NCBI GenBank assembly: GCA_024305745.1
Contig: JAHRBS010000014.1
Coordinates: 1,619,501 to 1,683,500, forward strand
From: Polyporus tsugae
Lineage: Eukaryota; Basidiomycota; Agaricomycetes; Polyporales; Polyporaceae
Length of the DNA stretch: 64,000 nucleotides
Direction: 5' to 3'
Shown here: piece after piece, positions 23,401-35,331 of the stretch
Position numbering within the stretch: position 1 is the first letter of the stretch
How the letters are laid out: every line of letters begins with the position of its first letter
Notes under the pieces: model-generated
What the model was told of the DNA's origin: nothing
What the model saw: only the letters and a program-made list of their open reading frames with translations
Databases searched by the model: none
Position numbers and translations under genes: made by a program

Positions 23401-23939
23401 ACGGAGACACGGAAACTACCCAACGCTCGGTCGGAGATGACGAGTGTTCGACAAGGCACAGATTGGGACTTTGGCGGTGATAGGCACCGACTCATCGATG
23501 GTGGCAGACGAGCCATGTGCACCGCCCGCCGCCCAACGTGAAGCAAACGGGAGCGGGGACTACGCAGCGCGGGGTGCCACGACAGCAAGGCGGGACGACT
23601 CACCTCGTTCTTGTGTATCGACAGCGTCTGCTCCTTCAACACGAGCCACTTGGGCCGCCACAGCCAACTGACGATGCCGTCCTCCTTGATCGTCACCATC
23701 CCGCTCCGCACGATATGCGAGCTGCTGACCATGTCCGAGTTGCGGTTGGGGGAGCCACCGATGCCGGAGTAGGTGGAGGCGTAAGACGAGCCGGAGGGGG
23801 ACGAGGTGCCGACGGAGAAGGAGGAGGCGTAGCCGGAGCTAGAGAGCACGTTGTGAATGTCGTTGCCGCGTCGGATCGGGGCGGCGGGTGCCGGACGCGA
23901 GGGCGTAAGCGAGGTGGAGGTAACCTGGTAATGCGCCAT
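20487..23939 (-). CDS. CLA4: PAK-family protein kinase of the Cla4 type (PH + CRIB + kinase, 816 aa)
   Basis: Effector kinase of Cdc42/Rac controlling polarity, septation and filament growth. Exons on the minus strand: 23604-23939, 22588-22839, 21186-22535, 21022-21121, 20632-20966, 20487-20564, phases consistent. Residues about 75-180 form a PH domain ([40 protein letters not shown]), followed at once by the CRIB motif [21 protein letters not shown] Pro/Ser-rich linker precedes the kinase: glycine loop [12 protein letters not shown], catalytic loop [14 protein letters not shown] as TDFGFCAKL, activation loop [11 protein letters not shown], and subdomain [22 protein letters not shown]. The domain order separates it from Ste20-type PAKs. 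Intron 1 is unusually long (764 nt). Linkage of CLA4 to the pheromone/receptor locus has been reported in several Agaricomycetes. Confidence 0.95.
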
Positions 23940-26034
23940 GGAAAGCTTGAACGGCCGTCGTCACTGGGTGGATCAGGATGGCAGTGGATCAGGCTTCACG
24001 GTGCGCAGAAGACAGGATCGCAGGAGGAAGACGCGGAGCGAGACGCCTCGGCGTTTCGGGACGGGGGGGTAGGATGGTGGTACAACAAGACGGGGCGAGC
24101 GGGGCGGGGCGGGGGTCGTTACAGGCGTGCGCCGTCGAGGTGGACGTCGTCGTCGTCGTCGTCGTCGAGGGCGTCGAGGGCGTCGGTGAAAGCTTTGTTT
24201 GGCTGGTGCAAATGGTCCCGCCCGAATGCGGATTGGACGATGATTGTATGACAAATCCCTCGGATCTAGCCGAGGGCCTATTGTCACGGCAACCCCATTT
24301 CACCCGACGTTGAGAAGAAAAAACATATCGATGTATCTCTTCTAATTGCGTGCTGGACATTCTGACGACAACACCATGATTCAATGCCCCCAGTAGCGCA
24401 TATATGCACCCGGAACTAAAACTACACTCAAAAGCAGGCTCTGGAGCACTCAATCCGCTCCAGCTGCATGGAACATATTCAGTTGCGAACCAGTGCTGCC
24501 TGTCGAACCTGTGATGGACGAAATCAATTTGCTGTGCAAGCTATGGGCTGTCGACCCAAAACATCACCCGGAAGTTGGAACTACACTCACAACGATGCTG
24601 TGTCGGTAGGAGAGCAGAATCGCGAGCTCCACACCGCCCTGCTATCGACCAGAACTTGAGCCAATCAGCACCCCCCGGACTGCACCTCGCGATGTATGCA
24701 ATCAGCGCATCGCCAGCCCGGTTGCAACGTCGGACTCGAATAATTAAATCGCAGGGGCCCAGTCACTGGAGACGCATCAAGGCGGATGCTGTAGAGGACT
24801 GTACAAAGGAAACAAGTTAATGCTCAAACTGAACACGGAGGTATACGGCGACGCGCAAGGCAGAACGGCGAATAGTGCCACGAACTTTCAGGGGATTGAG
24901 ATGCAAGGCCTATGCGCTCAGACGTTCTCGTCAAACCTTCCAGACACCTCCAACGTCACCGTCGCCGTCTGACGTCATTCAATCTCTCGCGAAGAATGGA
25001 GGATGGGTCTGGGAAGGAACAGACGGTGTCAATGGATACTAATTTTGGCATAATGTTTTGGTGTTTGCATACCTGCATTGTGACGAGCGAGGCAGGAGAA
25101 CCCCAGTCGAGATGACAGCCAAGTATCAGACTCCGCCCGGTGTCGTCTCGGTCATCCAAGATGGTTGCAGGTGTGCATCCCTCGGGCGACACTGAAGCGT
25201 TGGCGAAATGGCCACGGTCTGCCAAGCCATACGTCGAGGTGTTTAGATGCCTGGATCCACATTTTCATAACCCAAAGGCCCTTATACTGCGAGAAAATCA
25301 TGAGAATCATGAAAATAAGTTCCCTACTGAGCAGATACGACCCCCAACAACTCGGCGCGACAGCATATATCTTGTGCACATCTTCCAAACGGAAAGCGTT
25401 CGCAATGCTCTCGCGACCATAGGGTGAACTTGACAACCTTCACCCCTGCATCGCATTGCATTAGCGAACATGTCTCAACGAGCTGCACGGAAGTGTTGCT
25501 CACCTGGCGTGACGGAACAGAAGACGACGCATGCAGCTGCTCCGGGTTGTCCACAGACATTGATGGGGGAAGAGGGGTTGACAAGGGTACAACGGGACCA
25601 TAACCCCCAGGACTCCATGCCAGTTGCATGCAATTGATCCATTGTAATAGGGAAGCTAGAGGAACGGTGGATATGGATTAGGGTCACAGGTGTGCAAGGA
25701 TCCAACACACCTTCGCAGCAGACGGAGAGAAATGCCACGGAGACACACCATGTTCATATCAGGACCTTCAGATGGACGCATTAATCATCGAGAGAGTGGC
25801 GATTTCATCTCCGAGGTGATGATTCGGTACATGTGCGGGTGTCGATTGAGGGATTGAAAGGGACTACTTACCAGAGGTACGGAACAGACCGCGTAAGTCA
25901 GGCAGGGAAGCATATACCCACATTAAAACTGGCTCGGATGCAGAGGAGGGAGTTAAGGAGATATTATACGATAGCAGTGGGATAGCAGGGAGAATACAGC
26001 GCTGCGACGCATACAGAGCCGGGGATAACGTAGT
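23940..26034. other. Intergenic, no supported gene
   Basis: About 2.1 kb from the CLA4 start to the end of uS19m. It contains a (GTC)n run at about 24145-24170 within the CLA4 upstream region. ORFs here are short and unlike proteins I know. Confidence 0.5.
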
Positions 26035-26504
26035 CTACTTGTTCTTGGTCGCTCTGTGGACGGTAAGATAACGAATGAGGAATTGATGTTGAGAGAAGGA
26101 TCATTGACACGCACTTGTAAGTGAACCGTTTCCTGGTGATAGCAAACTCCCCCAGCTTATGCCCGACCATGTCCTGCGTCACCGTCACTGGGATGTAATC
26201 CTTCCCGTTGTGCACCATGAAACGCAGTCTTCATGTAACGATCGAGAGGGCAACATGTGGATTCGGGGGATATATATACGTAAATGTGAAGGAACGTACC
26301 CGATAAAGTTGGGGAGAATGGTGCAAGACCGCGCCTGCGTCTTGATTGCAATGTTGTTCTCAAGAGCATGCTTGAGATTGGGGAATGCGACAAAGAAAGG
26401 TCCTAGATGAACATGTTCAACTTCCAACGCTCGACACTCAAAAAAGCTGGGAACTTACCCTTCCATGCCGACCTCCCTCCCTGCACGACCGCCGTTGGCA
26501 ACAT
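26035..26504 (-). CDS. RSM19: Mitochondrial small ribosomal subunit protein uS19m (93 aa)
   Basis: Four exons: 26459-26504, 26300-26402, 26115-26228, 26035-26053, phases consistent. The spliced protein runs [18 protein letters not shown], then [18 protein letters not shown], then [20 protein letters not shown], then [20 protein letters not shown]. It aligns end to end with bacterial S19, whose core is [22 protein letters not shown] ... [15 protein letters not shown]; length 93 versus 92 in E. coli. The bacterial type (HNG....[12 protein letters not shown]) separates it from the cytosolic uS19. It is easily missed because the last coding exon is only 19 nt. Confidence 0.92.
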
Positions 26505-26774
26505 GGTCGAAAAGCACTCGCTGGCGTCTGTTGGTCGCTCGGATTGGGACGGGGGGTCACGCCGTGAGGTAAGAGGCGTGACTGTGACCTCAAGTCCGCA
26601 GCGGAGCTGAAGCGCTGAAGCACTGAAGTTGGGGCCGACCGCTGCGTCTTCTCAGAACTCGCTCTGCTCGTCGTCCAGTACCTCCGCGACGTGCTCGCAC
26701 CCTGACCCCTTCATGCTTTCTCTCCCTTCAGTGCTCTGAAGCGACCTTTCGGCTGCGCGCGCTCTGCAACGATC

Positions 26775-27838
26775 ATGCCCGCTCCATACCATCTCGTGCG
26801 CCGAGCGCCCCAGGCTGCGGATCCTTCGGGGTCGGGGTCGGATACTAGCACTGGCACGACGACTGCGTCGATCGCGACCACTACGACCCCATCTTCGAAC
26901 AATGACAGCACGAGCTTCACCGGAACTCCCACACAGCTCGCAGAGAGTTCTTCTGCGTCGTCAACGACGGCGACATCCAGTACTTCCGACACCCCATTCT
27001 TCCCCAGTCCAACGGCGACTGGAAACCCGGAGGAGGACCCATCCTTGCAACACACGAAGGTACGCAGCGAAATCCATTGATTCACATCATTGTTAGAGTG
27101 AGCGTTTGGGGGTTGATGATCCCGGTGTCCTTCCAGAGTGCCGTGGAAGGCGCCCTCATGGTAGTGGCCGTAGCACTTGTTATCGTGCTTGTACTTTGGA
27201 GGTACGTGACGCTTGAGAGAGCTCGCCTGCATTTCGCTCAATCTGGTGCCAGGATCGTCCGCTTGCGGCGTTATGGCCGACCTGCCCGCGAGTTCTTCAG
27301 AGCCCATCCCCAACCCGATGTCCCTCCCCGTCCCCGCGAGCTTCCGCGCACGACAGGTCTTCCTCACGCCTCCGCCCCGCATGTCTCCGTCGTTTATGAT
27401 TATGATTCGCTCGCCACCCCCGTGCCCCTCCTCCATCGCGGGGAGGTACCCGACAGGCGCAGACGAGGTCGCCGCACCCGTGCCGGAGACGTCGATGCCC
27501 GCGGACGCCGCGGAAACATCGCGCACCCAGACGATCCAGACGAATTCCTCCCAGAATACGACGACAAAGACATCCTGCCCAGATACCAAGACTTGCAGCA
27601 TGCCAGCGCGAGCCGGGCAGGGGCAAGCGAGACCGGGTTGTCGCTGCAGGGGCGGTCGCCGAACGGTGCAGGTGGGATAGGCGACACGATACCTTTGGTT
27701 ACGCGGATGCAGCTCTCGAGTAGTGCAACGCTGGACGACGCCAACCCGCGCGGAATGTCGTCTGCCGGTTCGCATGAAGGGCACGAGACATGCGAGGGAC
27801 GCGATGAGACTCTTAGCACACAGCAGCACGCGCATTGA
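26775..27838 (+). CDS. Single-pass membrane protein with Ser/Thr-rich ectodomain (328 aa), function unknown
   Basis: Exons 26775-27059 and 27137-27838, phase 0. Residues 1-95 are almost all Ser, Thr, Gly and Pro, suited to heavy O-glycosylation. A single transmembrane segment (ALMVVAVALVIVLVLW) lies at about 101-116, followed by a basic stop-transfer stretch (RYVTLERARLHF). The roughly 210-residue tail is Arg/Pro-rich and ends in Asp/Ser-rich sequence with DEFLPEYDDKDILPRYQDL; the two xLPxY-like sites could bind WW or arrestin-type partners. There is no clear cleaved signal peptide, so this is probably a type III/I plasma membrane protein. The general layout recalls fungal wall sensors of the WSC/MID type, but no WSC cysteine domain is present. 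I do not assign a family. Confidence 0.65.
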
Positions 27839-28546
27839 CCCGGTTGGTGAGCAGATAGATGGGCTCTGTGCGTTGATCCACATCTGACTGACCTATACGT
27901 ACGATCGGCTTGGCGAGACGTATTCCCGTTCGGACGTCTGTAGGAGTACCACATTCCGCTTGTTTTCTTGACTGCACCACGTACCTCATTCACATGCTCA
28001 CTCTGCACACTGATTGTATTCTAGTTGTTTGTGCCATTGCGCACGCGTCATGATGATATTCTCAGCTTGACCATATTCTGCGAAGTGCTTTTGGTTTTGG
28101 TTGCTTCGCGCTGCATGACGTCAGTCTACCGCCTCTACAACGTACATTTACCACGGGTAAACACACAGGTTCCATGGCTTCCACGACTCCACACCAAGCT
28201 TTGACATGCATATGCATATGCATGTAGGTAAGTACTAGGACGTGCATTATACGGGCCCTTCCTGTATTAGATAACCAACCGTTCCAATGTTGAAGCGGTG
28301 GCGATGGGCACCTGATTATTCCCTAGGCCTGTAGACGGCGCACGGCAACACTGACGCGACTGTACCATCAGGGCGATGCGCTTCGAGCGGCGGGCTCCTC
28401 ATTTGCCCCATAACACGCCAAAGAAAACTTTCGGCGTCATGATGAGCGAGCGGCAAGTTGCTCGAGCTCAGCGCATACAAGTGGCCGGCAAACTGTCCGC
28501 AGACCTCACAAGCACATCCGCGCTACATATCCGTACACCGTCAACC
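27839..28546. other. Intergenic, nothing recognised
   Basis: 708 bp between the membrane-protein gene and the CsbD-like gene; contains an AT-rich palindromic stretch of TGCATATGCA units near 28205-28225. No gene. Confidence 0.5.
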
Positions 28547-29007
28547 ATGACTTCCAACACCAACCAGCCGAGGTGCGTACCACCCATCCCTGACCTTCAT
28601 CTTCGTTGACATGATATACCCTCTCTACGCCTTGCAGCAAGATCTCCGGCCAGTACCACTCGGCCAAGGGCACCGCCGAAGAGACCATCGGCAACGTGAC
28701 CGGTGCCGAGAGCTGGCAGCGCGCCGGCGCGGAGGAGCACGCGCAGGGCGAGGGCGAGTCCAACGCCGCGCAGGTGCGGGGCCACGTCGAGGGCTCCAAG
28801 GACCGCATCGGCGGCCGCAAGGACACCGCGTTCAGCGCCGTCAAGAGCGACCGCGAGCAGGAGGCTGGCGGTGCGTTATCCACTTATCCTGCCGCCTCAC
28901 GCTTAGTCTCTTATCATCCCGAGCTAACGGTGATTACTCCTCTCTACACAGGTGGCGTCCCTCGCGACCAGGGCGAGGTGCAGCAGGACATCAACCGGCC
29001 GTCCTAG
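28547..29007 (+). CDS. CsbD-like stress protein (104 aa)
   Basis: Three exons: 28547-28572, 28638-28870, 28952-29007. Two CsbD-like repeats are visible: KISGQYHSAKGTAEETIGNV followed by TGAESWQRAG, and AQVRGHVEGSKDRIGGRKDT. The protein is small, hydrophilic, Gly/Ala/Glu-rich and without membrane segments. Fungal members of this family are often annotated as cruciform/mismatch DNA-recognition proteins (Hmp1 type) and bacterial ones as general-stress proteins; the actual role is unclear. The first coding exon is only 26 nt, so the start could be missed by automated calling. Confidence 0.8.
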
Positions 29008-30286
29008 ATGCACGGAGTGCGCGTGCGTTGCGTCTTCGGTTAGGTGAACTTCGCCTGGTCCTGTACCGCCATGTGACTGCATCGTGTCTTATAACGCAGA
29101 CAATACGGATGTATCATAACGACCAAGGGCTTGCGTGTGTATTGTCAATGAGGCTCGACGCCGCAAAGAAGGTGCAAGTGTCCTTGACGACACACAATTG
29201 GGAGGAAGCTCGCAGTGCTTGCTCTTGCTAGGTTGCGGGGTCGTGCCCGCGGCGTCGCTACCGCATGCGTCGCGATTTTTGTGAGATCCAATGCTGACGT
29301 TAAGCAGAAACTTTGTCCAGGGCCCTCATGTAGCTCTGCAAGAAATGATTATGCGTAACAAGTCTGGTCATTCAACGTAACGTAAAGTCCGTAAAGTTCC
29401 ATGTGTATAAGGATACAGTGCTATCTAGCCCATTGGCGAGTCCAAAGTCTATGTACGTAGTAAGCAGCACCATAAGAGGCACATATCGAGAAGAAACAAT
29501 TAAGCAATACAACAGCAACACAGCGTTCGTCCACATGGCCAGGCGTGACAGCAGCCCACTCTTCCCGGTCCTGCTCTCTGCCCTCGGCATACTGCCACGT
29601 GACCAGCGAGCGTGTTGGAAGAAGCGAAAAAAAAAGGAGAACACGAACGAAACGGGAACCGAGAGGAGGGCAGGGAAGACGGGAAGAGCGGGGTGGGGTG
29701 AGATGGGTGGGGTTGTCGAAGTGTGTAAATGGATAATTTACAGCATAGCGCATGCATGCAAGATCGTGCAAGGTCATGGTCGTCGCGGCGGCGGCGATGC
29801 GAGCGGCATGCCGTCGGGAATTGCAGAATGGGGTGGTAATAGCCATAAGGCAATCAGAGTCGTGGAGATAGAGCTGGGGCGGAGAAGTGATGGGAAGAAG
29901 GAGGGTGCGCGATGACAAGCATCGGGGTCGGCGGTGGTCCTCGTCCAAGAAAAAAGTGCGAGGCGTCGCGTGGTACTGATCCGATTCTGGGAAGCGAGGG
30001 GTGGCGCGAAGGTGAAGGGCGGGGGTGCGCGCGCGCAGTGGTGGATTCAAGTTATGGCGCAGGTGGGTGTTTCGCAGGAGGGGTAGGGGTGGTCTCGCGC
30101 GCGCGATTATGGCGATTTCGCGATATGGTGATAGGAGACGTAACGATGATAAGTTAGGCGTGCTCAGACTTCGCTGAGGGAGTGCTCTGGGAGGTGGAGT
30201 GTCAGTCTCTGGCATTATGCTACACGGAAGGGACCTTCTCACCTAACGAGCGCGTTCCAAAAGAGCTAAGGCGAGGCGTCGACCGC
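29008..30286. other. Intergenic, no supported gene
   Basis: About 1.3 kb holding the 3' UTRs of the CsbD-like gene and pheromone gene 1. A long minus-strand ORF at 29421-30242 is Arg/Pro/His-rich and judged spurious. Confidence 0.5.
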
Positions 30287-30424
30287 CTAGGCGATGACGC
30301 AGCCGGAATGCCAGGAGTTGTTCAGGCTTTCGTGGTCGACGAAGGTCTCCTCGATCTCTTCCACAGAAGAGCCCACGGGTTCATCGACCTGAACGGGAGA
30401 AGCGATGACGAAGAACGCGTCCAT
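30287..30424 (-). CDS. Mating pheromone precursor 1 (45 aa, CaaX = CVIA)
   Basis: Single exon. It starts MDAFFVIASPVQVDEP, has an acidic middle (SSVEEIEETFVDHE) and ends NNSWHSGCVIA then stop. The C-terminal CVIA is a CaaX box: the cysteine would be farnesylated, VIA removed and the end carboxymethylated, as in all basidiomycete lipopeptide pheromones. The N-terminal leader would be cut off, probably near the DHE or ESLNN residues, leaving a peptide of roughly 10-14 residues. It shares leader and tail with the genes at 39232 and 43419. Length is normal for the family. A strong TATA box lies about 110 bp upstream. The partner would be a STE3-type receptor of another mating specificity. Confidence 0.9.
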   Translation of the reverse strand: MDAFFVIASPVQVDEPVGSSVEEIEETFVDHESLNNSWHSGCVIA

Positions 30425-30534
30425 GTCGAAGTGGTGCTGCTTGTGAGGGTGAGCGGACGAGTGCGCAAGCGGTGGCTCAGGACACAGAGAGGAGACGTTG
30501 TGGATTCGTTGGTTCGTTGGTCTTGTTTCAGAGG

Positions 30535-30544
30535 CTTTTATATA
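30535..30544 (-). promoter_or_regulatory. TATA box of pheromone gene 1
   Basis: Read on the minus strand this is TATATAAAAG, about 110 bp upstream of the ATG at 30424. A close match to the TATA consensus suits a highly inducible gene. Confidence 0.65.
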
Positions 30545-33375
30545 CGTTGTCGGCCAGCGACAGGAGTGTGCGTGGGGTGCCGGGTCGAGTGGCGGACAGG
30601 CACAAGAGTTGGTGACGAGACAATAGCAAGGGGACGGCGTCCGTTAAGACTTTTGAACCCGAGGAGGCGCGCCGAACACGCGCCGAGAGTGTCAATGCCG
30701 ATTTCCGTATCCATGTTGGACGTCCAGAGAGGGATCGGATCTCCGAGACTGCGCCCGCGATGCCCTCTTGGCCAATGCGGCAACGGCGCGCCAGAGCGGG
30801 ACTGTTCGCGTGCCGATGCTGCCATATCGGAGTATACGCTGTCTTTGATCATGGGTATTGACATCCGATTGCATTGCTGGTGCCCCTAAGTATGTTGTCT
30901 TCCGTTAAAACCAGTGCAAGAGTGGGCCACGCACCCCACCCACGACACAAAGCTCTCTCGTCCGTTTACGCGAAACGCGTAGGTCCTGAGATCTCACAGT
31001 ATTTCGGACACGAATGCATGCAAGCGTCGTGTCAGCGTGCTCTATTGTCTTTGGCCCTACCGACGGATGATTGCGCGAGATATGCCCCCCGCGGTGAAGG
31101 CGAAGCGCGGAAGCGACATTGACCGAATTGAATACAAATTCGCAGCGACGCTCGCTTTCCCATCGCAAGCTTTACCTGAGAAACCATCTGGATGCCTCGA
31201 GCCGAGGACACGAGGAAAGATCGAGGGCAGAGCCGGGGATGCCGTCGTGTCAAGCGACTCTGCAAGACAAAAGAACTAAGCGCCCATAGATGCATCGCGA
31301 ACACTACCTACCGCATTGGGCAGGATGGCCGCGCCCAGAGCCAATCACCGCGCTCCGAGGCGACCTCACCTATTGTCGCGCGGAAATGGCTAAATCACCT
31401 GTGACGCCGCAGATGCCCCGGGAAAACCAGCGAGGTTGGCGAGACGACGAATCCGGTCTCTTACTCAGGAAACCGGCACGAGTCATCCGCTGCGCCTGCT
31501 CAACTTTCGCCTTGAAGGCCGGACCCTCTCCCAGTCAAAGTCCAGTCGAAACAGCCTCGGAGCTCGATCAGCAGGGCCGAAAATAAACCGTGTCTAGCAA
31601 AGACAAGACATACGGCGAGAGTGAGTGACAGCGCAGCCACAGTTGACAATAACGGTGCTCAGGCCAAAGCTGGCACATATGTTTTGCACAGCACCACGTT
31701 CCTGCGAAGGCGCTTGAGCATGGCAGAAATGGACGACCGCAATGTGCTCACTGACTAACAGTCCATGTGCGCGAATAAACTTGACTGTGTCAGTGGGTGC
31801 ATGCACAATTGCAGACGGCCCGGAAGGTTCCAACGCGATCCGGGTGGCACTGCTCGAACGGTCGACGCACCTTTGAGGTGGGCAGAGTTCCATTCTGGTG
31901 ACCAGAATGAGAACCGTCAGCCCGATCGCGCACTGTCCGACTATCGTTTGACCCTTATTAAAGTCATTTGAACTGGCTGTTGCGTCCTTGCAGTATCCAT
32001 TCCGCGATGGAAGGTAGAAGCCAGTACATGCTCTGTGAAGTCCTCCGTCAGCAAGGTTGGGGCGAGAGATCATGAGTCATAGAAGGCAGCTAATGGCCAA
32101 ACTCATGGTCTCTGGTGCTCGCTCAACACCGCTTGCGCTACCTATAACATAGAACAGTACACTTACACTCCTTTGTTAGACCCGACGAGATATCATCGTG
32201 GATCACCACAACATACATCAATAACATATCGAATTCTGGCGACGGTCTCTGCTGAACTGCTCATTAAACAAGTTACTATATTATGGAGGGCAGAGCGGCC
32301 TGAGGTATTCCACTTACCTCTATGTCATGTCGAGGGCATATTATACTATCGGGAGGCTACTTCGATAGCCCACTGGGCAGCGACGCTGGCTCAGTATGCG
32401 CGCTTCGCTAAGAAAGTTGCATCAGCGCACTCCGCATGTACGTGTGTGACATTACCGATAAACATACCTCGACTATACTTGCAGGCAGACATATCCCGCG
32501 AGGCGGCAACGAGTCGTTGAACTGCCAGGACACGGTAAAACTTGATGTAACTAGTAGGCACTCGCCTAGGATTAGCCCCGACACCGGTCGATTTGCCATT
32601 GCGTCACGGATGCTGCGGCATACAAACATGGAGGCATTGGAGATGCTTCATACCTACTCCACAGTGTCGCACAGAGAACGGCCCCGGGATCAATGTGAAT
32701 GTGAGGGTGGAGATGGGAGGAGGCGATCGAGTTGAAGTTCAACTTCAACATGTTGGTTCGGGAAATGCCGAGCTACGCTTGTGCACACGTGGCGGCAGAG
32801 CACTTAGGCGAGCGCAACGTTGCCTCCTCCCACAATCCTCGAACAGCCAGTTCTGCACGAGCGTCGATGTGCCATGCTTCGGACATGATGTGTATGCGGA
32901 TACTATGTGTATCGACATCCACCTTCGACCTGATCCCCCAGCTCAAACCTGCACTCGGACCTCCCCACAAGGATCTCCCCCGAAGCCGTCTCGGGCCCTA
33001 ACAATATCGCTGTGTCCTCTGGTCAACATCAACTCAGGTCCTATTTTGTCTCGCACTGCGGGAGCTGGTGCAGGTAATGTGGAGCGCTTTGATACGCCAT
33101 CCTTTGCCTCGCACCCGCCCGTAGATTTAACTCGCACCCCACTACCGCAGAAAGGACCTGGGGTGCGAGTTAAGATGGGTGGGTACGAGATAGGCTATCC
33201 TGTACCCTTACTCACTGGCAAACTCGCCAGATACAGCAAGAGTAACGGGCATACCTTTTTTCTTCTTGACGTTTGCGATCTGAACGCTCAGAGATCTTGG
33301 TCCGTAGTATGTAAGTTCATGGGACGCACACGGGCACTACTGATGCTTTCATTTTCCCTTTTTAGTATCGCCGCT
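30545..33375. other. Long intergenic region, no supported gene; contains a perfect hairpin
   Basis: About 2.8 kb between pheromone gene 1 and F-box gene 2. ORFs are short or start from non-ATG codons; I could not build a multi-exon gene. A 15-bp perfect inverted repeat is listed separately. Sparse gene content is common in pheromone/receptor loci. Confidence 0.45.
33127..33173. repeat. Perfect 15-bp inverted repeat (hairpin) with 17-nt spacer
   Basis: TTAACTCGCACCCCA at 33127-33141 is mirrored by TGGGGTGCGAGTTAA at 33159-33173. It lies about 200 bp upstream of F-box gene 2. It could be a protein-binding palindrome, a transcript hairpin or the remnant of a short inverted-repeat element. Confidence 0.85.
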
Positions 33376-35025
33376 ATGAAGCTCATCTACGACGTTCTTT
33401 TCCTGGTACTCGAGCAGCAAAGTATCGAGGAACGCCACCACGACCTCGCATTCTTGTCTCGGACATGTCACACTCTCCGAGACGAAGGTGTCAAACATAT
33501 GCTCGATCGCGACATTACGTTGCGAGATGCAAGAGACACCCTGTCCTTCGCCCTCTTCATGCTCTCGGACGGATCCCGACGACTTCCTCTCCTCCGTCGG
33601 TCGCTCTCCATCCAGACCGGTCGCCTGGCAGGCCAAGCCGCTTTCGCGCTGGTGGAACTAGTTTCCAGGATCCCGCACCTGGAACGTCTCGCACTGTGGA
33701 ACGCTGACCAAGTCCTCGCCTCCCACCCCAGACTCCCACGTGCCTTCGCGTCCCTTACCTGCCTCAAGCACCTCGACTTCCATGCGACGCAGGACTCCGA
33801 CAACTCCGACTGCGTCTACATGTTCAAGCGCATGCAGTCCCGGCTGCTCGGCGCCTCGCTGCACCTCCCGTCCCCAATCCGGCGATACATGAACGGCCAC
33901 CTCAACTGCGAGCTCATCGACCCCATCCGTCTACTTCGCAACTCTGCGGACACGCTCGTCGAGCTCCGTGGGTGCAACTTCGAGGCGCGGCGCCATGGCG
34001 TCATCTACCCGCACGTCAAGCGCCTGAACATCCACCTCGGGCTGATCCCGCTCGTCGCGCCGTACATGGTCTCTTTCCCGAACGTCTCCTCCCTCGAGGT
34101 CACGTGTGGCGCATCGTTCGAGCCGTCCACAGTGCCGTCGTTCAGTTTCATGAACGAAGATGGCCAGGAGAACATCAAGTCCTGGTCTGCATTGGAGGAG
34201 CTGGCGGGGAATCTGACGGACATATTCGTCCTCTCCCTTCGCTGCACGGCCACGACTCTTCGCGTGTATGCTTCCGGCCGGCATCGCAACCTGCCGTACC
34301 TCACGGACGTGCTGTCGCGCACTCGGCCGACCCATCTGCAGCTCGAGGTGGAGTCGCCTTCGCTCTGCTTTGGGGGCGAGAATAGTCTGTCGGAGGTATT
34401 CCAGGAGGCGGAGGCTGCAGAGTACGTCCGGACGCTCGCGATCCGCATTGTCCTCCAAGGAGACGACTGCAAGGCCAACTTGGATGACGTTTTTGTGAGT
34501 ATCACCTTCTCGTCATCTTTGCGTTGTCCGGTCCGCTGATACATAGTATGCACAGGCCCGCGTCATCGAGACGGTCGAGCCGCTTCCCCTCACGTCCTTT
34601 AAGGTGCAGATCCTGCACGAGAGCCTCGACCTCGAGCTTGGCGATTCCGATGTAATCCGGGACCTTGAGCCTGCTCCTCTGCCATCGCCCGCCCAACGAG
34701 CGCCGCGGGATGGAAGTCCGTGTCTCCTAGAGACGAAGTTCCGCGACTGGGACGCGGCGCGTCACGTAGACCGTGTTCGCAGGGCGTGTCCGTCGTTGAA
34801 GCAGCTCACTGTGGAAGGGTCGGGGTGTTCTATGGTCCCTTGGCCGCTGCTTACGGTATGCTTTTAGTGCCCGTGCGGTGGGCGGGACATGCCTATCCTG
34901 TCGGCGTGGTGTTAGTGCGGTATGTGGTGGGCATTGCTTGGAACGTCTTATCATAATCCACTCCCTAACTTCGATGCTTGCAGGCCAATGATATTTTCTC
35001 GGTTGTGAAGAAAGCTTGTATATAG
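33376..35025 (+). CDS. F-box/LRR-like protein, copy 2 (486 aa)
   Basis: Exons 33376-34494, 34556-34855, 34984-35025, phases consistent; the third exon ends ANDIFSVVKKACI. If the second intron is not removed, the protein ends LLTVCF instead. The start MKLIYDVLFLVLEQQSIEER, followed by LAFLSRTCHTLRDEGVKHML, is an F-box-like opening. The rest has leucine-rich strands (LERLALWNADQVL, LTCLKHLDFHAT, VSSLEVTCGASFEP, THLQLEVESPSL). It is a different subtype from copies 1 and 3, with little direct similarity beyond the fold. The open frame extends far upstream of the ATG, but the upstream residues look non-coding. Probable SCF substrate receptor; substrate unknown. Confidence 0.7.
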
Positions 35026-35331
35026 AGCGTCGTTTTGGACCCTGTTATCTATCCGTCTTGTTCGCTGTTCGCACTCATCTGCTGGCACCAGGCCCCATGT
35101 ACGGTGGTGTTTTCGAGGAGGAACTTCTCACAACGTGGCTTCAAGCTTCGATTGTCCCACGAACTGTCTGTTATATTATGGCCGGCTTGCCGCCCCTCGA
35201 CTCTCGCCATCGCGATTGTCACTGGTTGAGCCCCGCCACTCGCAGCATAGACTACCCACTGGGGCTACAAGTGGGTGCTATCTTGTCTCTTGCGATTTCG
35301 AAGAAGACGTGCTGAGTGGATTACAGCACTA

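Noticed and set aside
29421..30242. Long minus-strand ORF (273 codons) next to pheromone gene 1
   Set aside because: Arg/Pro/His-rich, no motif; it lies over the 3' UTR of the pheromone gene in GC-biased DNA and has no splice or homology support.
32593..33375. N-terminal extension of F-box gene 2 by 261 codons
   Set aside because: The first codon is not ATG, composition is Cys/His-rich and non-protein-like, and the hairpin lies inside it; the F-box opening starts at the ATG at 33376.
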